A stretch of DNA of 64,000 nucleotides, taken from the NCBI RefSeq assembly GCF_023554255.2, contig NZ_JAMJWD020000002.1:248001-312000 (forward strand), given 5' to 3'. The position numbers were made by a program, and so were the translations under genes. The stretch comes from Phyllobacterium sp. 21LDTY02-6 (GTDB lineage Bacteria > Pseudomonadota > Alphaproteobacteria > Rhizobiales > Rhizobiaceae). Position 1 is the first letter of the stretch. Each line of letters opens with the position of its first letter. Below are positions 43,433-52,691 of this stretch, one piece after another. The notes below the pieces were generated by a model. It did not search any database. It saw only the letters and a program-made list of their open reading frames with translations, and was not told the DNA's origin.

Positions 43433-43978
43433 ATGGACGCTTATGTTGAAAATGACCGGCTTGGTGCCGTGGTCGCCCCGCGCACCGTTCGCATCGAACG
43501 GCTGCTCCCGGGACCGGTGGATCGGGTGTGGTCTTATATCGTCAATTCGGAAAAGCGGAAGAAATGGCTGGCCGAGGGACCCATGGCAGATCATGTGGGC
43601 GGCGATGTCGTGCTGACCTTCCACAATGGCGAAATATCCGACGAGACGGTGCCGGACAAGTACAAGCAGTATGAGAAACACGTCAACCGGTGCAGGATAT
43701 TGCGTTATGAACCGCCGCATCTGCTCAGCATGACCTGGCCCCAGGGCGAGGGCGAGCCTTCCGAGGTGACCTTCGAACTTGCCGCCTCGGGCACGGACAC
43801 ATTGCTGACCATCACCCATAGCCGGCTCGCCCACAGGGATGCGATGATCAGTGTATCCGGTGGTTGGCACAGCCATCTGGCAGCCCTCATCGACGTGCTG
43901 AACGGCCGGAAGGTCGATGGCTTCTGGAAGAAGCTGGCCGAGGTCGAGGCACAATACAGACAGACTATCGTCGATTGA
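43433..43978 (+). CDS. SRPBCC (AHSA1-like) domain protein
   Basis: A 181-residue protein of the START/Bet v 1-like fold. The domain begins RTVRIERLLPGPVDRVWSYI and ends near GWHSHLAALIDVLNGR, as in AHSA1-type proteins of ArsR operons. A good ribosome binding site (GGAGCAGAAG) precedes its ATG. These proteins bind small hydrophobic ligands, but the ligand is unknown. Its stop overlaps the convergent GNAT gene by 14 bases. Confidence 0.85.
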   Translation: MDAYVENDRLGAVVAPRTVRIERLLPGPVDRVWSYIVNSEKRKKWLAEGPMADHVGGDVVLTFHNGEISDETVPDKYKQYEKHVNRCRILRYEPPHLLSMTWPQGEGEPSEVTFELAASGTDTLLTITHSRLAHRDAMISVSGGWHSHLAALIDVLNGRKVDGFWKKLAEVEAQYRQTIVD

Positions 43979-44513
43979 GCGGGACGCCTTCCAAGGGACG
44001 CTCGAACAGTTGGACCGGCTCGCCGAGATAGTTCGTCTCGGCGATCGGTTCGAACCCGCATCGGCGGGCGAGCTTGATGGAAGCGGAATTGTCGGGAGAA
44101 ATGATGCAGCGCGCACTTCTGGCGGCAAGATTGGCCTTTCCCCATTCCAGCATCTTGGTCAAGGCCTCCACGGCATAGCCTTTGCCGTGGACCTCCGGCG
44201 AGACCACCCATCCCATCTCCGGAACCTCGCCGAAGGCGGGCTCCATGACGCGGTTGAAATCGGCGAAGCCGGCATCGCCGATATATCTGCCGGTCGCCTT
44301 CTCCTCCATCGCCCAGAAGCCATAGCCGATCGCCTGCCACATGCCGATATATTGCAGCAGCCTGCCCCAGGAGCGTTCGGGCGACGATGGCTCTCCAGAG
44401 ATGTGACGATAGACGACCGGATGGCTCCAAAGCTCGTGCAGCCGTTCCAGGTCATCCCGCCTGTGGCCACGCAGCACAAGCCTTTCAGTCTCGATAATCG
44501 GCGTTTCCTTCAT
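43965..44513 (-). CDS. GNAT N-acetyltransferase (RimJ/RimL-like)
   Basis: A 182-residue acetyltransferase. IETERLVLRGHRRDDLERL at the start and the acetyl-CoA site region VSPEVHGKGYAVEALTKMLEW fit RimJ/RimL-like GNATs (motif A with Q/R-x-x-G-x-G/A). The ATG at 44513 (MKETPIIETERL) is chosen by family start; the longer frame is unrelated. Substrate unknown. Convergent with the SRPBCC gene, overlapping by 14 bases. Confidence 0.87.
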   Translation of the reverse strand: MKETPIIETERLVLRGHRRDDLERLHELWSHPVVYRHISGEPSSPERSWGRLLQYIGMWQAIGYGFWAMEEKATGRYIGDAGFADFNRVMEPAFGEVPEMGWVVSPEVHGKGYAVEALTKMLEWGKANLAARSARCIISPDNSASIKLARRCGFEPIAETNYLGEPVQLFERPLEGVPLNRR

Positions 44514-44578
44514 GGCGCAATCCTGGTCTGAAGTTGATATCCAAAGCTGTGAAGTCATCGGCATTGCCGGAAGACGCG

Positions 44579-45955
44579 CTAGACTTCCACCGTCTGCAGC
44601 GCTTCTGCGATCCTTGCCGCCAGACGTTCGGCAACGTCCTTCTTGCTCAGATCCGGCCATTCCTCCACGCCCGTGCGGGTGATGATGCGGACCATGTTCC
44701 GGTCGCCTCCCATGATTCCGGTCTCATGGCTGACATCATTGGCAACGATCCAGTCGGCGCCTTTCCTGTCGAGCTTCCTGCGCGCATTCGACAACAGGTC
44801 CTGCGTCTCGGCCGCAAAGCCGACAACCAGTCGCGGACGCTGCCTGTGGTGGCCGACACCGGCCAATATGTCCGGATTCTCCACCATTTGCAGGGCGGGT
44901 GCGGCCTGGCCTGGCTGTTTCTTGATCTTTTCCCCGGCGGCGTCCGCCGTACGCCAATCCGCGACGGCCGCGACCATGATTGCGGCATCGGCCGGCAGAA
45001 AACGCTCCACCGCATCGCGCATCTCGCGCGCGGTTTCCACCTTCGTCACCTCCACGCCCAGCGGGTCGGGAATGGAGACCGGGCCCGAGACCAGATGCAC
45101 GGTCGCGCCGAGACGCGCCAGCGCGGCGGCAATGGCGTGGCCCTGCTTGCCGGACGAACGGTTCGCAATATAGCGCACGGGATCGATCGGCTCATGCGTC
45201 GGCCCCGAGGTCATGACAATGGACATGCCGGCGAGCGGTTTCGAACGATCCTCGATCAGGTTCTCGACGGCGGCGAGAATTTCCAGCGGCTCCGCCATCC
45301 GGCCCGTGCCGCGCTCGCCGCTTTCGGCCATTTCACCGCGGTTCGGCCCAACGAAGAACACGCCGTCCTGTTCCAGCCTGGCCCGATTGCGCCGTGTCGC
45401 GGGGTGATCCCACATGCGCGGATTCATTGCGGGTGCAACAAGCACGCGCTTGTCCGTCGCCAGCAGGACGGCGCTTGCGAGATCGTCAGCCAGTCCATTG
45501 GCCATCTTGGCCATCAGATCGGCCGTTGCAGGCGCGACGACGATGAGGTCTGCCTCGCGCGACAGCCGGATATGGCCGACATCATGTTCGTCCTCGCGGG
45601 AGAAAAGCTCGCTGAACACCTTGTCTGCCGCGAGCGCGCCAACCGCCAGCGGCGTGACGAATTCCTGTGCCGCCTTCGTCAGGACCGGCCGGACGCGTGC
45701 GCCTTTCTCGCGCAGGCGGCGAATGAGGTCGAGACATTTATAGGCCGCGATGCCGCCGCCGATGATAAGAAGAACATGCTTGCCGGCAAGACTGCCCGCC
45801 GCCGGCGAAACGGCATGTGCCGGAACGGGATCGCTTTCCAGCCCGCCGAGAACCAGCCGTGCCTCTTCCTCCATGGATCGGCCATTTGCAGCGGCGCGCC
45901 GGCGCAGCCGCTCCTTGCTCGCGGGGTCCAGATTTCGGATAGTGATGCTGGCCAT
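44579..45955 (-). CDS. coaBC: CoaBC with N-terminal ribbon-helix-helix domain
   Basis: A 458-residue bifunctional coenzyme A enzyme: phosphopantothenoylcysteine decarboxylase (CoaC, FMN) plus phosphopantothenate-cysteine ligase (CoaB, CTP). CoaC starts near residue 57 with GKHVLLIIGGGIAAYK, has the catalytic His in GHIRLSREADL and the PAMNPRMW motif. CoaB has SGPTHEPIDPVRYIANRSSG. Unusually, residues 1-40 (ASITIRNLDPASKERL... GRSMEEEARLVL) form a FitA/VapB-like ribbon-helix-helix DNA-binding domain joined by a short Pro/Ala linker. The ATG at 45955 has AGGAA 10 bases upstream; a GTG at 45964 is an alternative. It is 66 bases after ubiB on the same strand, but has its own repeat-containing promoter region. 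Confidence 0.93.
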   Translation of the reverse strand: MASITIRNLDPASKERLRRRAAANGRSMEEEARLVLGGLESDPVPAHAVSPAAGSLAGKHVLLIIGGGIAAYKCLDLIRRLREKGARVRPVLTKAAQEFVTPLAVGALAADKVFSELFSREDEHDVGHIRLSREADLIVVAPATADLMAKMANGLADDLASAVLLATDKRVLVAPAMNPRMWDHPATRRNRARLEQDGVFFVGPNRGEMAESGERGTGRMAEPLEILAAVENLIEDRSKPLAGMSIVMTSGPTHEPIDPVRYIANRSSGKQGHAIAAALARLGATVHLVSGPVSIPDPLGVEVTKVETAREMRDAVERFLPADAAIMVAAVADWRTADAAGEKIKKQPGQAAPALQMVENPDILAGVGHHRQRPRLVVGFAAETQDLLSNARRKLDRKGADWIVANDVSHETGIMGGDRNMVRIITRTGVEEWPDLSKKDVAERLAARIAEALQTVEV

Positions 45956-46007
45956 TGATTGCACTTTCCTGCTCGTGATTGCGATTATGCAATCAATGCA
46001 ATCAATC
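45954..46007 (-). promoter_or_regulatory. Four TGATTGCA elements in the coaBC promoter region
   Basis: The 8-mer TGATTGCA or its complement TGCAATCA occurs at 45956-45963, 45976-45983 (last base differs), 45988-45995 and 45997-46004. The second and third form the inverted repeat TGATTGC-N6-GCAATCA; the third and fourth are direct repeats 9 bases apart. On the minus strand a possible promoter (CTTAGA, 16 bases, CATAAT) runs through them. They are well suited as operators for a ribbon-helix-helix protein, and the CoaBC N-terminal domain is the obvious candidate. Confidence 0.6.
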
Positions 46008-46021
46008 TAAGGGATAATTGC

Positions 46022-47599
46022 CTAGAATAAAAGCGAATAGGTGATCAGGATGCTGCAAACCGCAATCACCCATAGCGCGACACGGCCCGACCGCGTATGG
46101 CGAGCCTCGGCGCGGCCGATGGCTTCGGCAGTCGGCGCGTCGAAACGCAGGCCATGTTGCGCCATCTGGTCCAGTTCCTTGGACAGGCGATCCGCCCGAG
46201 CCACCAGTTCCGGCAGCTGCCGTGCCAGGTGCATCACCGCGCCGACGCCCTCGCGCGCATCGACATATATGCCTTGCGGGCCGAGATTGCGCCGGATCCA
46301 GTCGCCAACCACCGGTTCGGCGGCCTTCCACATGTTGAAATGCGGGTTCAGCGTGCGCGAAACGCCTTCGACCACGACCATCGTCTTTTGCAGCATGACG
46401 AGTTCCGGCCGTGTCTGCATGTCGAAGAGTTCGGTAACCTCGAAGAGCAGCGTCAGAAGCTTGGCCATGGAGATCGTTTCGGCCGGCTGGCCGTGAATGG
46501 GCTCGCCTATGGCGCGGATGGCCTGGGCAAAACTCGCCACATCATGATGGTGCGGCACATAGCCGGCCTCGAAATGCACTTCAGCGACACGCACATAGTC
46601 GCGGGTGATGAAGCCGTAGAGAATTTCCGCCAGGAAACGGCGTTCCTTTTTGCCAAGACGACCGGTAATGCCGAAATCGACGGCCACGATATTGCCGGTC
46701 GCATCGACGAACAGATTGCCGGGATGCATGTCCGCATGGAAGAAGCCGTCCCGCAATGTGTGCCTGAGGAAGGACTGGATGAGCGTCTCCGCCAGCTTGA
46801 ACAGATCATGGCCCGCGGCGACCAGGCCATCGATATCCGACATCTTGACGCCGTCGATCCATTCGAGCGTGAGCACGTCGCGCCCGGTACGCTCCCAATC
46901 GACGGTCGGAATGCGAAAGCCGGGATCATTGGCGGTGTTCTCCGCAATCTCGGACAGCGCCGCGGCCTCGAGCCGCAAATCCATCTCGATGCGGGTCGTC
47001 TGCGCCAGCGTCCGGGTGACTTCCACGGGGCGCAGGCGCCGCGTAGACGGCATGTAGCGTTCCTGCCAGCGCGCCACCAGGAAGAAGCTTTCGAGGTCGT
47101 TGGTGAAGCGCTGGCGCACGCCCGGCCGTACCACCTTCACCGCCACCTTGCGCTGCCCCTCCGGCGTATCGATGAAAGCCGGATGAACCTGCGCGATCGA
47201 AGCGGCCGCTATCGGATCTCCGATGGAAGCATAGAGATCGCCGGCGGGCCGCCCGAGCGAGGATTCGATGGCCCGCACGGATGCGGCCATGGGAAAGAAA
47301 TCGAGCTGGTCCTGCAGCAGCGCCAGATCATCCGCGACCTCGGTACCGACGACATCCGGACGCGTGGCCAGGAACTGGCCGAGCTTGACATAGGACGGGC
47401 CGAGCTTGTTGATCGCGCGCGACAGACGTTCCGACCTGCGGGCAGTGCGGGCCCGGCGCCTTGCCAGGAGCCCGGCGACGCGGTGGCCGAATGCCGGCAG
47501 GCCGGTCAGGCCTTCGGCGGGCAAGGCCGCGATCACGCCTTCCCGGGTCAATATCCAGCCAGCTCGCACGAGCCGGAACATTGCGGCGAAACTACTCAT
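46022..47599 (-). CDS. ubiB: UbiB, ubiquinone biosynthesis kinase-like protein
   Basis: A 525-residue ABC1/UbiB-family atypical kinase needed for ubiquinone synthesis. Family motifs: the KxGQ region in GPSYVKLGQFLATRPD, the ATP-site Lys in VAVKVVRPGV, HADMHPGNLF (catalytic loop) and VDFGITGRLG (metal-binding DFG-like). The C-terminus has a hydrophobic segment (WVIAVCSILITYSLLF), usual for the membrane anchor of UbiB. It is 7 bases after ubiE on the same strand. Confidence 0.95.
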   Translation of the reverse strand: MSSFAAMFRLVRAGWILTREGVIAALPAEGLTGLPAFGHRVAGLLARRRARTARRSERLSRAINKLGPSYVKLGQFLATRPDVVGTEVADDLALLQDQLDFFPMAASVRAIESSLGRPAGDLYASIGDPIAAASIAQVHPAFIDTPEGQRKVAVKVVRPGVRQRFTNDLESFFLVARWQERYMPSTRRLRPVEVTRTLAQTTRIEMDLRLEAAALSEIAENTANDPGFRIPTVDWERTGRDVLTLEWIDGVKMSDIDGLVAAGHDLFKLAETLIQSFLRHTLRDGFFHADMHPGNLFVDATGNIVAVDFGITGRLGKKERRFLAEILYGFITRDYVRVAEVHFEAGYVPHHHDVASFAQAIRAIGEPIHGQPAETISMAKLLTLLFEVTELFDMQTRPELVMLQKTMVVVEGVSRTLNPHFNMWKAAEPVVGDWIRRNLGPQGIYVDAREGVGAVMHLARQLPELVARADRLSKELDQMAQHGLRFDAPTAEAIGRAEARHTRSGRVALWVIAVCSILITYSLLF

Positions 47600-47606
47600 T
47601 CAACGA

Positions 47607-48383
47607 TCACAATTTCCAGCCGGAATGCAGCGCGGCAATGCCGCCGGTGAAATTACGCCATGTAACCCGCTCGAATCCGGCCTGGCGGATCATCTCGGCG
47701 AAATCCGCCTGGCGCGGAAACTTCCGGATGGATTCCACGAGATATTGATAGCTGTCGGCGTCGCCGGTCACGGCCTTGCCGATCTTCGGGATCGCATTGA
47801 ACGACCAGGCATCGTAGATCTTGTCGAGGACAGGCAGTTCGACCTCGGAGAATTCCAGGCAGAGGAAGCGCCCGCCCGGCTTGAGCACGCGATAGGCTTC
47901 CGCCAGTGCGCGATCGATATGCGGCACATTGCGGATGCCGAAAGCGATCGTATAGGCATCGAAAATGCCGTCTTCGAACGGGAGTTCTTCGGCATTCGCC
48001 TCCACAAAGCGCGTATTGTCGGCCAATCCCTGCTTCTCGGCGCGGTCGCGGCCGACCTCGAGCATCGAACCATTGATGTCGAGGATCGTGGCATGGGCGT
48101 TTCGCTGCGATGCCTCGATGATCCTGAAGGCGATATCGCCGGTACCGCCGGCGACGTCCAGCACCTTCCATTGCGCTGTCCGCGAAGGAGACAGCCAGGC
48201 GATCATGGAATCCTTCCAGACGCGGTGCAGCCCCCCCGACATGAGATCGTTCATCAAATCGTAGCGCTTGGCCACGCGGTGGAATACGTCATTGACGCGC
48301 GACTGCTTTTCGCCGTCCTGCACGTTCTGAAAGCCGAACGAGGTCTCCATGCCGCCATGGGCGCCGGTGCGTTGCTGGTTCAT
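47607..48383 (-). CDS. ubiE: UbiE, ubiquinone/menaquinone C-methyltransferase
   Basis: A 258-residue SAM-dependent methyltransferase of the UbiE/COQ5 family, which C-methylates the benzoquinol ring in ubiquinone synthesis. The SAM motif is [15 protein letters not shown]; family signatures are [25 protein letters not shown] at the start and FEVLDVAG-type plus LECLEFSEV-like downstream segments ([12 protein letters not shown]). It leads the ubiE-ubiB-coaBC set and is divergent from upp with 161 bases between them. Confidence 0.95.
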   Translation of the reverse strand: MNQQRTGAHGGMETSFGFQNVQDGEKQSRVNDVFHRVAKRYDLMNDLMSGGLHRVWKDSMIAWLSPSRTAQWKVLDVAGGTGDIAFRIIEASQRNAHATILDINGSMLEVGRDRAEKQGLADNTRFVEANAEELPFEDGIFDAYTIAFGIRNVPHIDRALAEAYRVLKPGGRFLCLEFSEVELPVLDKIYDAWSFNAIPKIGKAVTGDADSYQYLVESIRKFPRQADFAEMIRQAGFERVTWRNFTGGIAALHSGWKL

Positions 48384-48544
48384 CTTCCACCTGCTGAAAT
48401 GCTATCGCGGCGAACCATAGAGGATTGATCAACAGAAGGCTATTGCCTCCTGCGCGACAAAACTGTGCGTCCCGCCGACGCATGCTTTGCGCCGGGAGCA
48501 AGCAATCGCTAAGGTCGGACTGATTTCAGAGTGAGGGATTTTCA

Positions 48545-49171
48545 ATGGGCGTGACAATCGTTTCCCACCCGCTTGTGCAGCACAAGCTCACCATCATGCG
48601 CGACAAGGACACGTCGACCGCAGGCTTTCGCCGCCTGCTCAAGGAAATCTCGCTCCTGCTCTGCTACGAAGTCACCCGCGATCTCCAATTGACCAATATC
48701 CGCATCCAGACGCCGCTGGTCGAGATGGATTCGCCGGTCATCGAAGGCAAGAAGCTCGTCTTTGCCTCCATCCTGCGCGCCGGCAACGGCTTGCTTGAGG
48801 GCATGCTCGATCTGGTGCCGGCAGCCCGCGTCGCCCATATCGGCCTCTACCGCGACCATGAAACGCTTCAGCCGGTGGAATATTACTTCAAGGCGCCCGA
48901 GGATATCGTCAATCGCCTCATCATCGTCGTTGATCCGATGCTGGCGACCGCCAATTCGGCCATCGCCGCCATCCAGAAACTGAAGGATCGCGGCGCAAGC
49001 AACATACGCTTCCTCTGTCTGCTGGCAGCGCCGGAAGGCATCGAGCGCTTCACGACGGCCCATCCGGACGTGCCGGTGTTCACGGCGGCCATCGACAGCC
49101 ATCTCAACGAGAAGGGCTATATCGTCCCCGGGCTCGGCGATGCGGGCGACAGGATGTACGGCACGAAATAG
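48545..49171 (+). CDS. upp: Uracil phosphoribosyltransferase
   Basis: A 208-residue salvage enzyme that makes UMP from uracil and PRPP. The PRPP-binding region is [16 protein letters not shown] and the uracil-binding end is [18 protein letters not shown] upstream of the ATG serves as ribosome binding site. It converges on the deoA operon with 12 bases between the stops, so uracil salvage and nucleoside breakdown genes are neighbours. Confidence 0.96.
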   Translation: MGVTIVSHPLVQHKLTIMRDKDTSTAGFRRLLKEISLLLCYEVTRDLQLTNIRIQTPLVEMDSPVIEGKKLVFASILRAGNGLLEGMLDLVPAARVAHIGLYRDHETLQPVEYYFKAPEDIVNRLIIVVDPMLATANSAIAAIQKLKDRGASNIRFLCLLAAPEGIERFTTAHPDVPVFTAAIDSHLNEKGYIVPGLGDAGDRMYGTK

Positions 49172-49183
49172 CGCGACGCCGCG

Positions 49184-50506
49184 TTACGTCGCCGCTGATA
49201 TCCGGCGCAATATCGGGCTGGTCGATCGCGGCTTGCGCTCGGCAAAGCCATAGGCGGCAAGAACTTTCGCAACGGCCAGCCTGGCGTCATCCTCGCTGCG
49301 CGCATGGATGAGGGCGATCGGCTCGTCTTTTTCCATCCGCGCTCCGATCGGCTGGAGGGCGGTGATGCCCACCGCATGATCCACCGGGTCCTGCGGGCGG
49401 GTCCGCCCACCGCCAAGTTGGACGACGGCCATGCCGAGAGCACGCGTATCGATGGCGGCGACATAGCCCCCGGCAGGCGCTTTCACCTCCTGGAGGACTG
49501 GCGCCTGTGGCAAATGATGATCCATCCGCTCGATGAAATCAGCCGGGCCGCCGAGCGCCGCGACCATGCGGCCGAATATTTCCGCGGCCTTGCCGCTGTT
49601 CAATGCCTCCTGCGCCATAGCGGAGGCGTTTCGCTGCGTCGATGCAAGCCCTGCCGAGAGCAGCATTTCGGCAACCAGCGCAATCGTCACCGTCTCCAGT
49701 CGCGCATCGCGTCGCTCGCCGGTCAGGAACCGCACCGCATTGCGCACCTCGACGGCGTTGCCGGCGGCAAGCGCCAGTGGCTCGTTCATATCCGTGAGCA
49801 GGGCAGTGGTCGGCAGCCCGGCGCCCTCGGCGACGGCGACGATGCTTTCGGCGAGCGTCACGGCATCGCGTTTTCGGGCCATGAAGGCGCCGCTTCCGGC
49901 CTTGACGTCCATGACCAGCGCGCCAAGGCCGGCCGACAGCTTCTTCGAGAGTATGGAGGCGGTGATCAGCGGAATGGATTCGACGGTCGCGGTTACATCG
50001 CGGATGGCGTAGAAACGCTTGTCGGCCGGAGCGAGATTGGCGGTCTGGCCGATGATCGCACAGCCGACATCGCGCACGACGTTGCGAAACAGCGCATTGT
50101 CGGGCTGGCTGCGATATCCGGGAATGGAATCCATCTTGTCGAGCGTACCGCCGGTGTGCCCCAGCCCCCTGCCCGAAATCATCGGCACATAGGCGCCGCA
50201 GGCAGCGGCAATGGGTGCGAGCATCAGCGAAACATTGTCGCCGACGCCGCCGGTCGAATGCTTGTCCACCGCCGGCCCGGGCAGATGCGACCAGTCCAGC
50301 ACATCGCCGGAGCGCAACATGGCGAGCGTCAGCGCCACCGTTTCCTCGCGCCGCATGCCCTGGAAGAACACCGCCATGGCAAAGGCGGCAACCTGGCCTT
50401 CCGTGACGCGGCCGGAGCCCAGCCCCTCGACGAACGCGGCTATCGCGCTCGCCTCCAGCATATGGCCGTCGCGTTTGCGCCGTATGATCTCCTGGGGCAG
50501 GACCAT
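49184..50506 (-). CDS. deoA: Thymidine phosphorylase
   Basis: A 440-residue pyrimidine-nucleoside phosphorylase that splits thymidine (and deoxyuridine) into base and deoxyribose 1-phosphate. The family signature region is KHSTGGVGDNVSLMLAPIAAACG and GRGLGHTGGTLDKMDSIPGY; MDVKAGSGAFM is also present. It is last in the nucleoside operon, 6 bases after punA. Confidence 0.95.
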   Translation of the reverse strand: MVLPQEIIRRKRDGHMLEASAIAAFVEGLGSGRVTEGQVAAFAMAVFFQGMRREETVALTLAMLRSGDVLDWSHLPGPAVDKHSTGGVGDNVSLMLAPIAAACGAYVPMISGRGLGHTGGTLDKMDSIPGYRSQPDNALFRNVVRDVGCAIIGQTANLAPADKRFYAIRDVTATVESIPLITASILSKKLSAGLGALVMDVKAGSGAFMARKRDAVTLAESIVAVAEGAGLPTTALLTDMNEPLALAAGNAVEVRNAVRFLTGERRDARLETVTIALVAEMLLSAGLASTQRNASAMAQEALNSGKAAEIFGRMVAALGGPADFIERMDHHLPQAPVLQEVKAPAGGYVAAIDTRALGMAVVQLGGGRTRPQDPVDHAVGITALQPIGARMEKDEPIALIHARSEDDARLAVAKVLAAYGFAERKPRSTSPILRRISAAT

Positions 50507-50512
50507 CCGCGG

Positions 50513-51313
50513 CTAACCCATGTCCCGGACGAATGCAGCGATTATCTTCTGCAGTCTGGCTCCGCCAATGGGCGCCATGTCCTTCGTCTCCTCGTGCGAG
50601 AGCTCATCGCCTGTCATGCCGGCGCCAAAATTCGTTATCACCGAACAGGCGGCAACCCGCAGGCCGTGAAAGCGGGCAAGGATCACCTCCGGCACGGTCG
50701 ACATGCCGACGGCATCGGCGCCGAGAATGCGGGCCATGCGGATTTCGGCCGGCGTTTCGAAGGACGGCCCCGAAAACCACATATAGACGCCCTGCTCCAG
50801 CCTTTCGCCGACATCGCCGGCCGCCAGCAGCAACGCATCCCTCAATTTGCGGTCATAGGCGGTGGTCATGCCGACGAACCGCTGGTCGGTCGCCTCGCCG
50901 ATCAGCGGGTTGCGGCCGGAATAATTGATGTGGTCATCGACCAGCATGACGCTTCCCGGCATCAGATCGTGCCGCACCGAGCCTGCCGCATTGGTGAGCA
51001 GCAGCATTTCAATACCGAGATCGGCGAGGCTGGCAATCACCGGCCGCATGACTGCAGCATCGCCATTTTCATAGTAGTGCGAGCGTCCGGCGAGCATGAG
51101 CACCGGCTTGCCGGAAAGATAACCGGCGACCACCTCGCCCGCATGACCCGAAACGCCGCTATGCGGAAAATCCGGCAGTTCCGCATAGGGAATGCGGACG
51201 GCATCATCCACTGCATCGACCAGCGAGCCCAGCCCTGAACCAAGCACCAGTGCTATCCGGGGCGCCAGTCCATTCAATTTCTGTATGAGATGTCCGGTTG
51301 CCGCCGAAATCAT
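50513..51313 (-). CDS. punA: Purine nucleoside phosphorylase (trimeric type)
   Basis: A 266-residue enzyme that phosphorolyses inosine/guanosine and their deoxy forms. IALVLGSGLGSL at the start, LLTNAAGSVR, and the substrate loop FSGPSFETPAEIRM mark the trimeric PNP family. Its start overlaps the cdd stop by 4 bases. In the operon it handles purines while deoA handles pyrimidines. Confidence 0.93.
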   Translation of the reverse strand: MISAATGHLIQKLNGLAPRIALVLGSGLGSLVDAVDDAVRIPYAELPDFPHSGVSGHAGEVVAGYLSGKPVLMLAGRSHYYENGDAAVMRPVIASLADLGIEMLLLTNAAGSVRHDLMPGSVMLVDDHINYSGRNPLIGEATDQRFVGMTTAYDRKLRDALLLAAGDVGERLEQGVYMWFSGPSFETPAEIRMARILGADAVGMSTVPEVILARFHGLRVAACSVITNFGAGMTGDELSHEETKDMAPIGGARLQKIIAAFVRDMG

Positions 51314-51714
51314 GCGGCGCCTTTCCCGAGCACGTCGGCTTCGAACCCATAGGGAAAGATATCGCGCAAACGCAAGGTTTCGACGATGCCGTCATTGTCG
51401 CAAAGGTGCAGCAGTGTTTCGGGTCCGGCAAACTCGGCCAGACGCTGGCGGCAGCCTCCGCATGGCGTGCACTTGGCCTTCTTTTCGGCGACGACCGCAA
51501 TCTCGGTGATTTCGCCGCCACCGCCCATGACGAAGTGCGAAAGCGCCGTCGTTTCGGCGCACCAGCCTTCCGGATAGGAAATCACTTCGATGTTGCAGCC
51601 GGAATAGACGCGGCCATCGCGCGTGCGCAAGGCGGCGCCAACCGGAAATTGCGAATAGGGAGAATGGGTCTTCTGCATGGCCGCATAGGCCGCGTCGAAC
51701 AGATCCTTGCTCAT
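51310..51714 (-). CDS. cdd: Cytidine deaminase
   Basis: A 134-residue zinc deaminase of the small tetrameric type, converting cytidine or deoxycytidine to uridine. Zinc and catalytic residues are in GWCAETTALSH (Cys and Glu) and CTPCGGCRQRL (two Cys). The ATG at 51714 (MSKDLFDAAYAAMQ) is the family start; the open frame upstream is a shadow of the permease gene. It is 2 bases after the permease gene and feeds deoA and upp with uracil nucleosides. Confidence 0.94.
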   Translation of the reverse strand: MSKDLFDAAYAAMQKTHSPYSQFPVGAALRTRDGRVYSGCNIEVISYPEGWCAETTALSHFVMGGGGEITEIAVVAEKKAKCTPCGGCRQRLAEFAGPETLLHLCDNDGIVETLRLRDIFPYGFEADVLGKGAA

Positions 51715-51716
51715 GA

Positions 51717-52691
51717 TCACCTTTCCTTCACATAGGCGACGCCGCCCGCTTTCGGCGGGATCGCCTTGCCGATAAAGCCCGCCAGGAGAATGATGGTGAG
51801 CACATAGGGCAAGGCCTGCATCAATTGCACCGGCACCTCGCCGATCAAGGGCAGGGGTTGCCCCTGGAGCCTGATGCCGAGCGCATCCAGAAAGCCGAAG
51901 AGCAGGCAGGCATACATGGCCTGCACCGGCCGCCATTTGGCGAAGATCAATGCCGCGAGTGCGATATAGCCCTTGCCGGCCGTCATGTCCTTGACAAAGC
52001 CTGCGCCCTGCGCCGCAGCCAGATAGGCGCCGGCGACACCGCAGAGGAGCCCGCAGCAGATCACCGCACGATAGCGCAGCCAGGAGACGGAGATGCCGGC
52101 CGTGTCTACAGCGGCGGGATTCTCGCCGACGGCGCGCAGCCGCAGGCCGAACCGTGTGCGGAACAACACCCACCATGTGAACGGCACGAGCAGAAATGCC
52201 AGGTAGACGAGGATGGAATGCCCGGAAATGAGCTCGAAATAGATCGGCCCGAGTATCGGGACGTCGCGCACCGCCTCCGCCCCGGGCAGATTGATCGGCG
52301 TGAAACGGGCGCTGTTGGGGAGCGAAGGCGTACGTCCACCCTGGTGGAACCAGGCCTGCCCCAGGATGACCGTCGTGCCTGCCGCGATGAAATTGATCGC
52401 CACGCCCGAAACGATCTGATTGCCGCGATGGGTGATCGACGCGAATCCGTGGACGAGGCTGAGGGCAATGGAAACAACGACCGCCGCCGCCAGAGCGAGA
52501 GGCGCGGAGCCGAACCATGTGGCGACGGCACCCGCGGCGAAGGCGCCTGCGAGCATCTTTCCCTCAAGACCGATGTCGAATACGCCGGCTCTCTCCGAAT
52601 AAAGCCCCGCCAGGCAGGCGAGCAGCAGCGGCGCCGACAGGCGGATGGTCATGTCGAAAAGCTGTATGAACGTGATGAAAAGTTCCATCAC
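51717..52691 (-). CDS. Nucleoside ABC transporter permease 2 (NupQ type)
   Basis: A 324-residue inner-membrane permease of the BMP/ribose-type ABC family with about eight to nine hydrophobic segments. The segment YSERAGVFDIGLEGKMLAGAF and GFVKDMTAGKGYIALAALIFAKW are typical of the second permease of nucleoside (NupNOPQ-like) importers. Its start overlaps the first permease stop by 4 bases. Confidence 0.9.
   Translation of the reverse strand: MMELFITFIQLFDMTIRLSAPLLLACLAGLYSERAGVFDIGLEGKMLAGAFAAGAVATWFGSAPLALAAAVVVSIALSLVHGFASITHRGNQIVSGVAINFIAAGTTVILGQAWFHQGGRTPSLPNSARFTPINLPGAEAVRDVPILGPIYFELISGHSILVYLAFLLVPFTWWVLFRTRFGLRLRAVGENPAAVDTAGISVSWLRYRAVICCGLLCGVAGAYLAAAQGAGFVKDMTAGKGYIALAALIFAKWRPVQAMYACLLFGFLDALGIRLQGQPLPLIGEVPVQLMQALPYVLTIILLAGFIGKAIPPKAGGVAYVKER

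Noticed and set aside
49304-51238. 644-codon plus-strand open frame
   Set aside because: Antisense to deoA and punA, which have complete family motifs on the minus strand.
51715-52518. Upstream extension of the cytidine deaminase frame
   Set aside because: Shadow of the permease gene; cytidine deaminase similarity starts only at the ATG at 51714.
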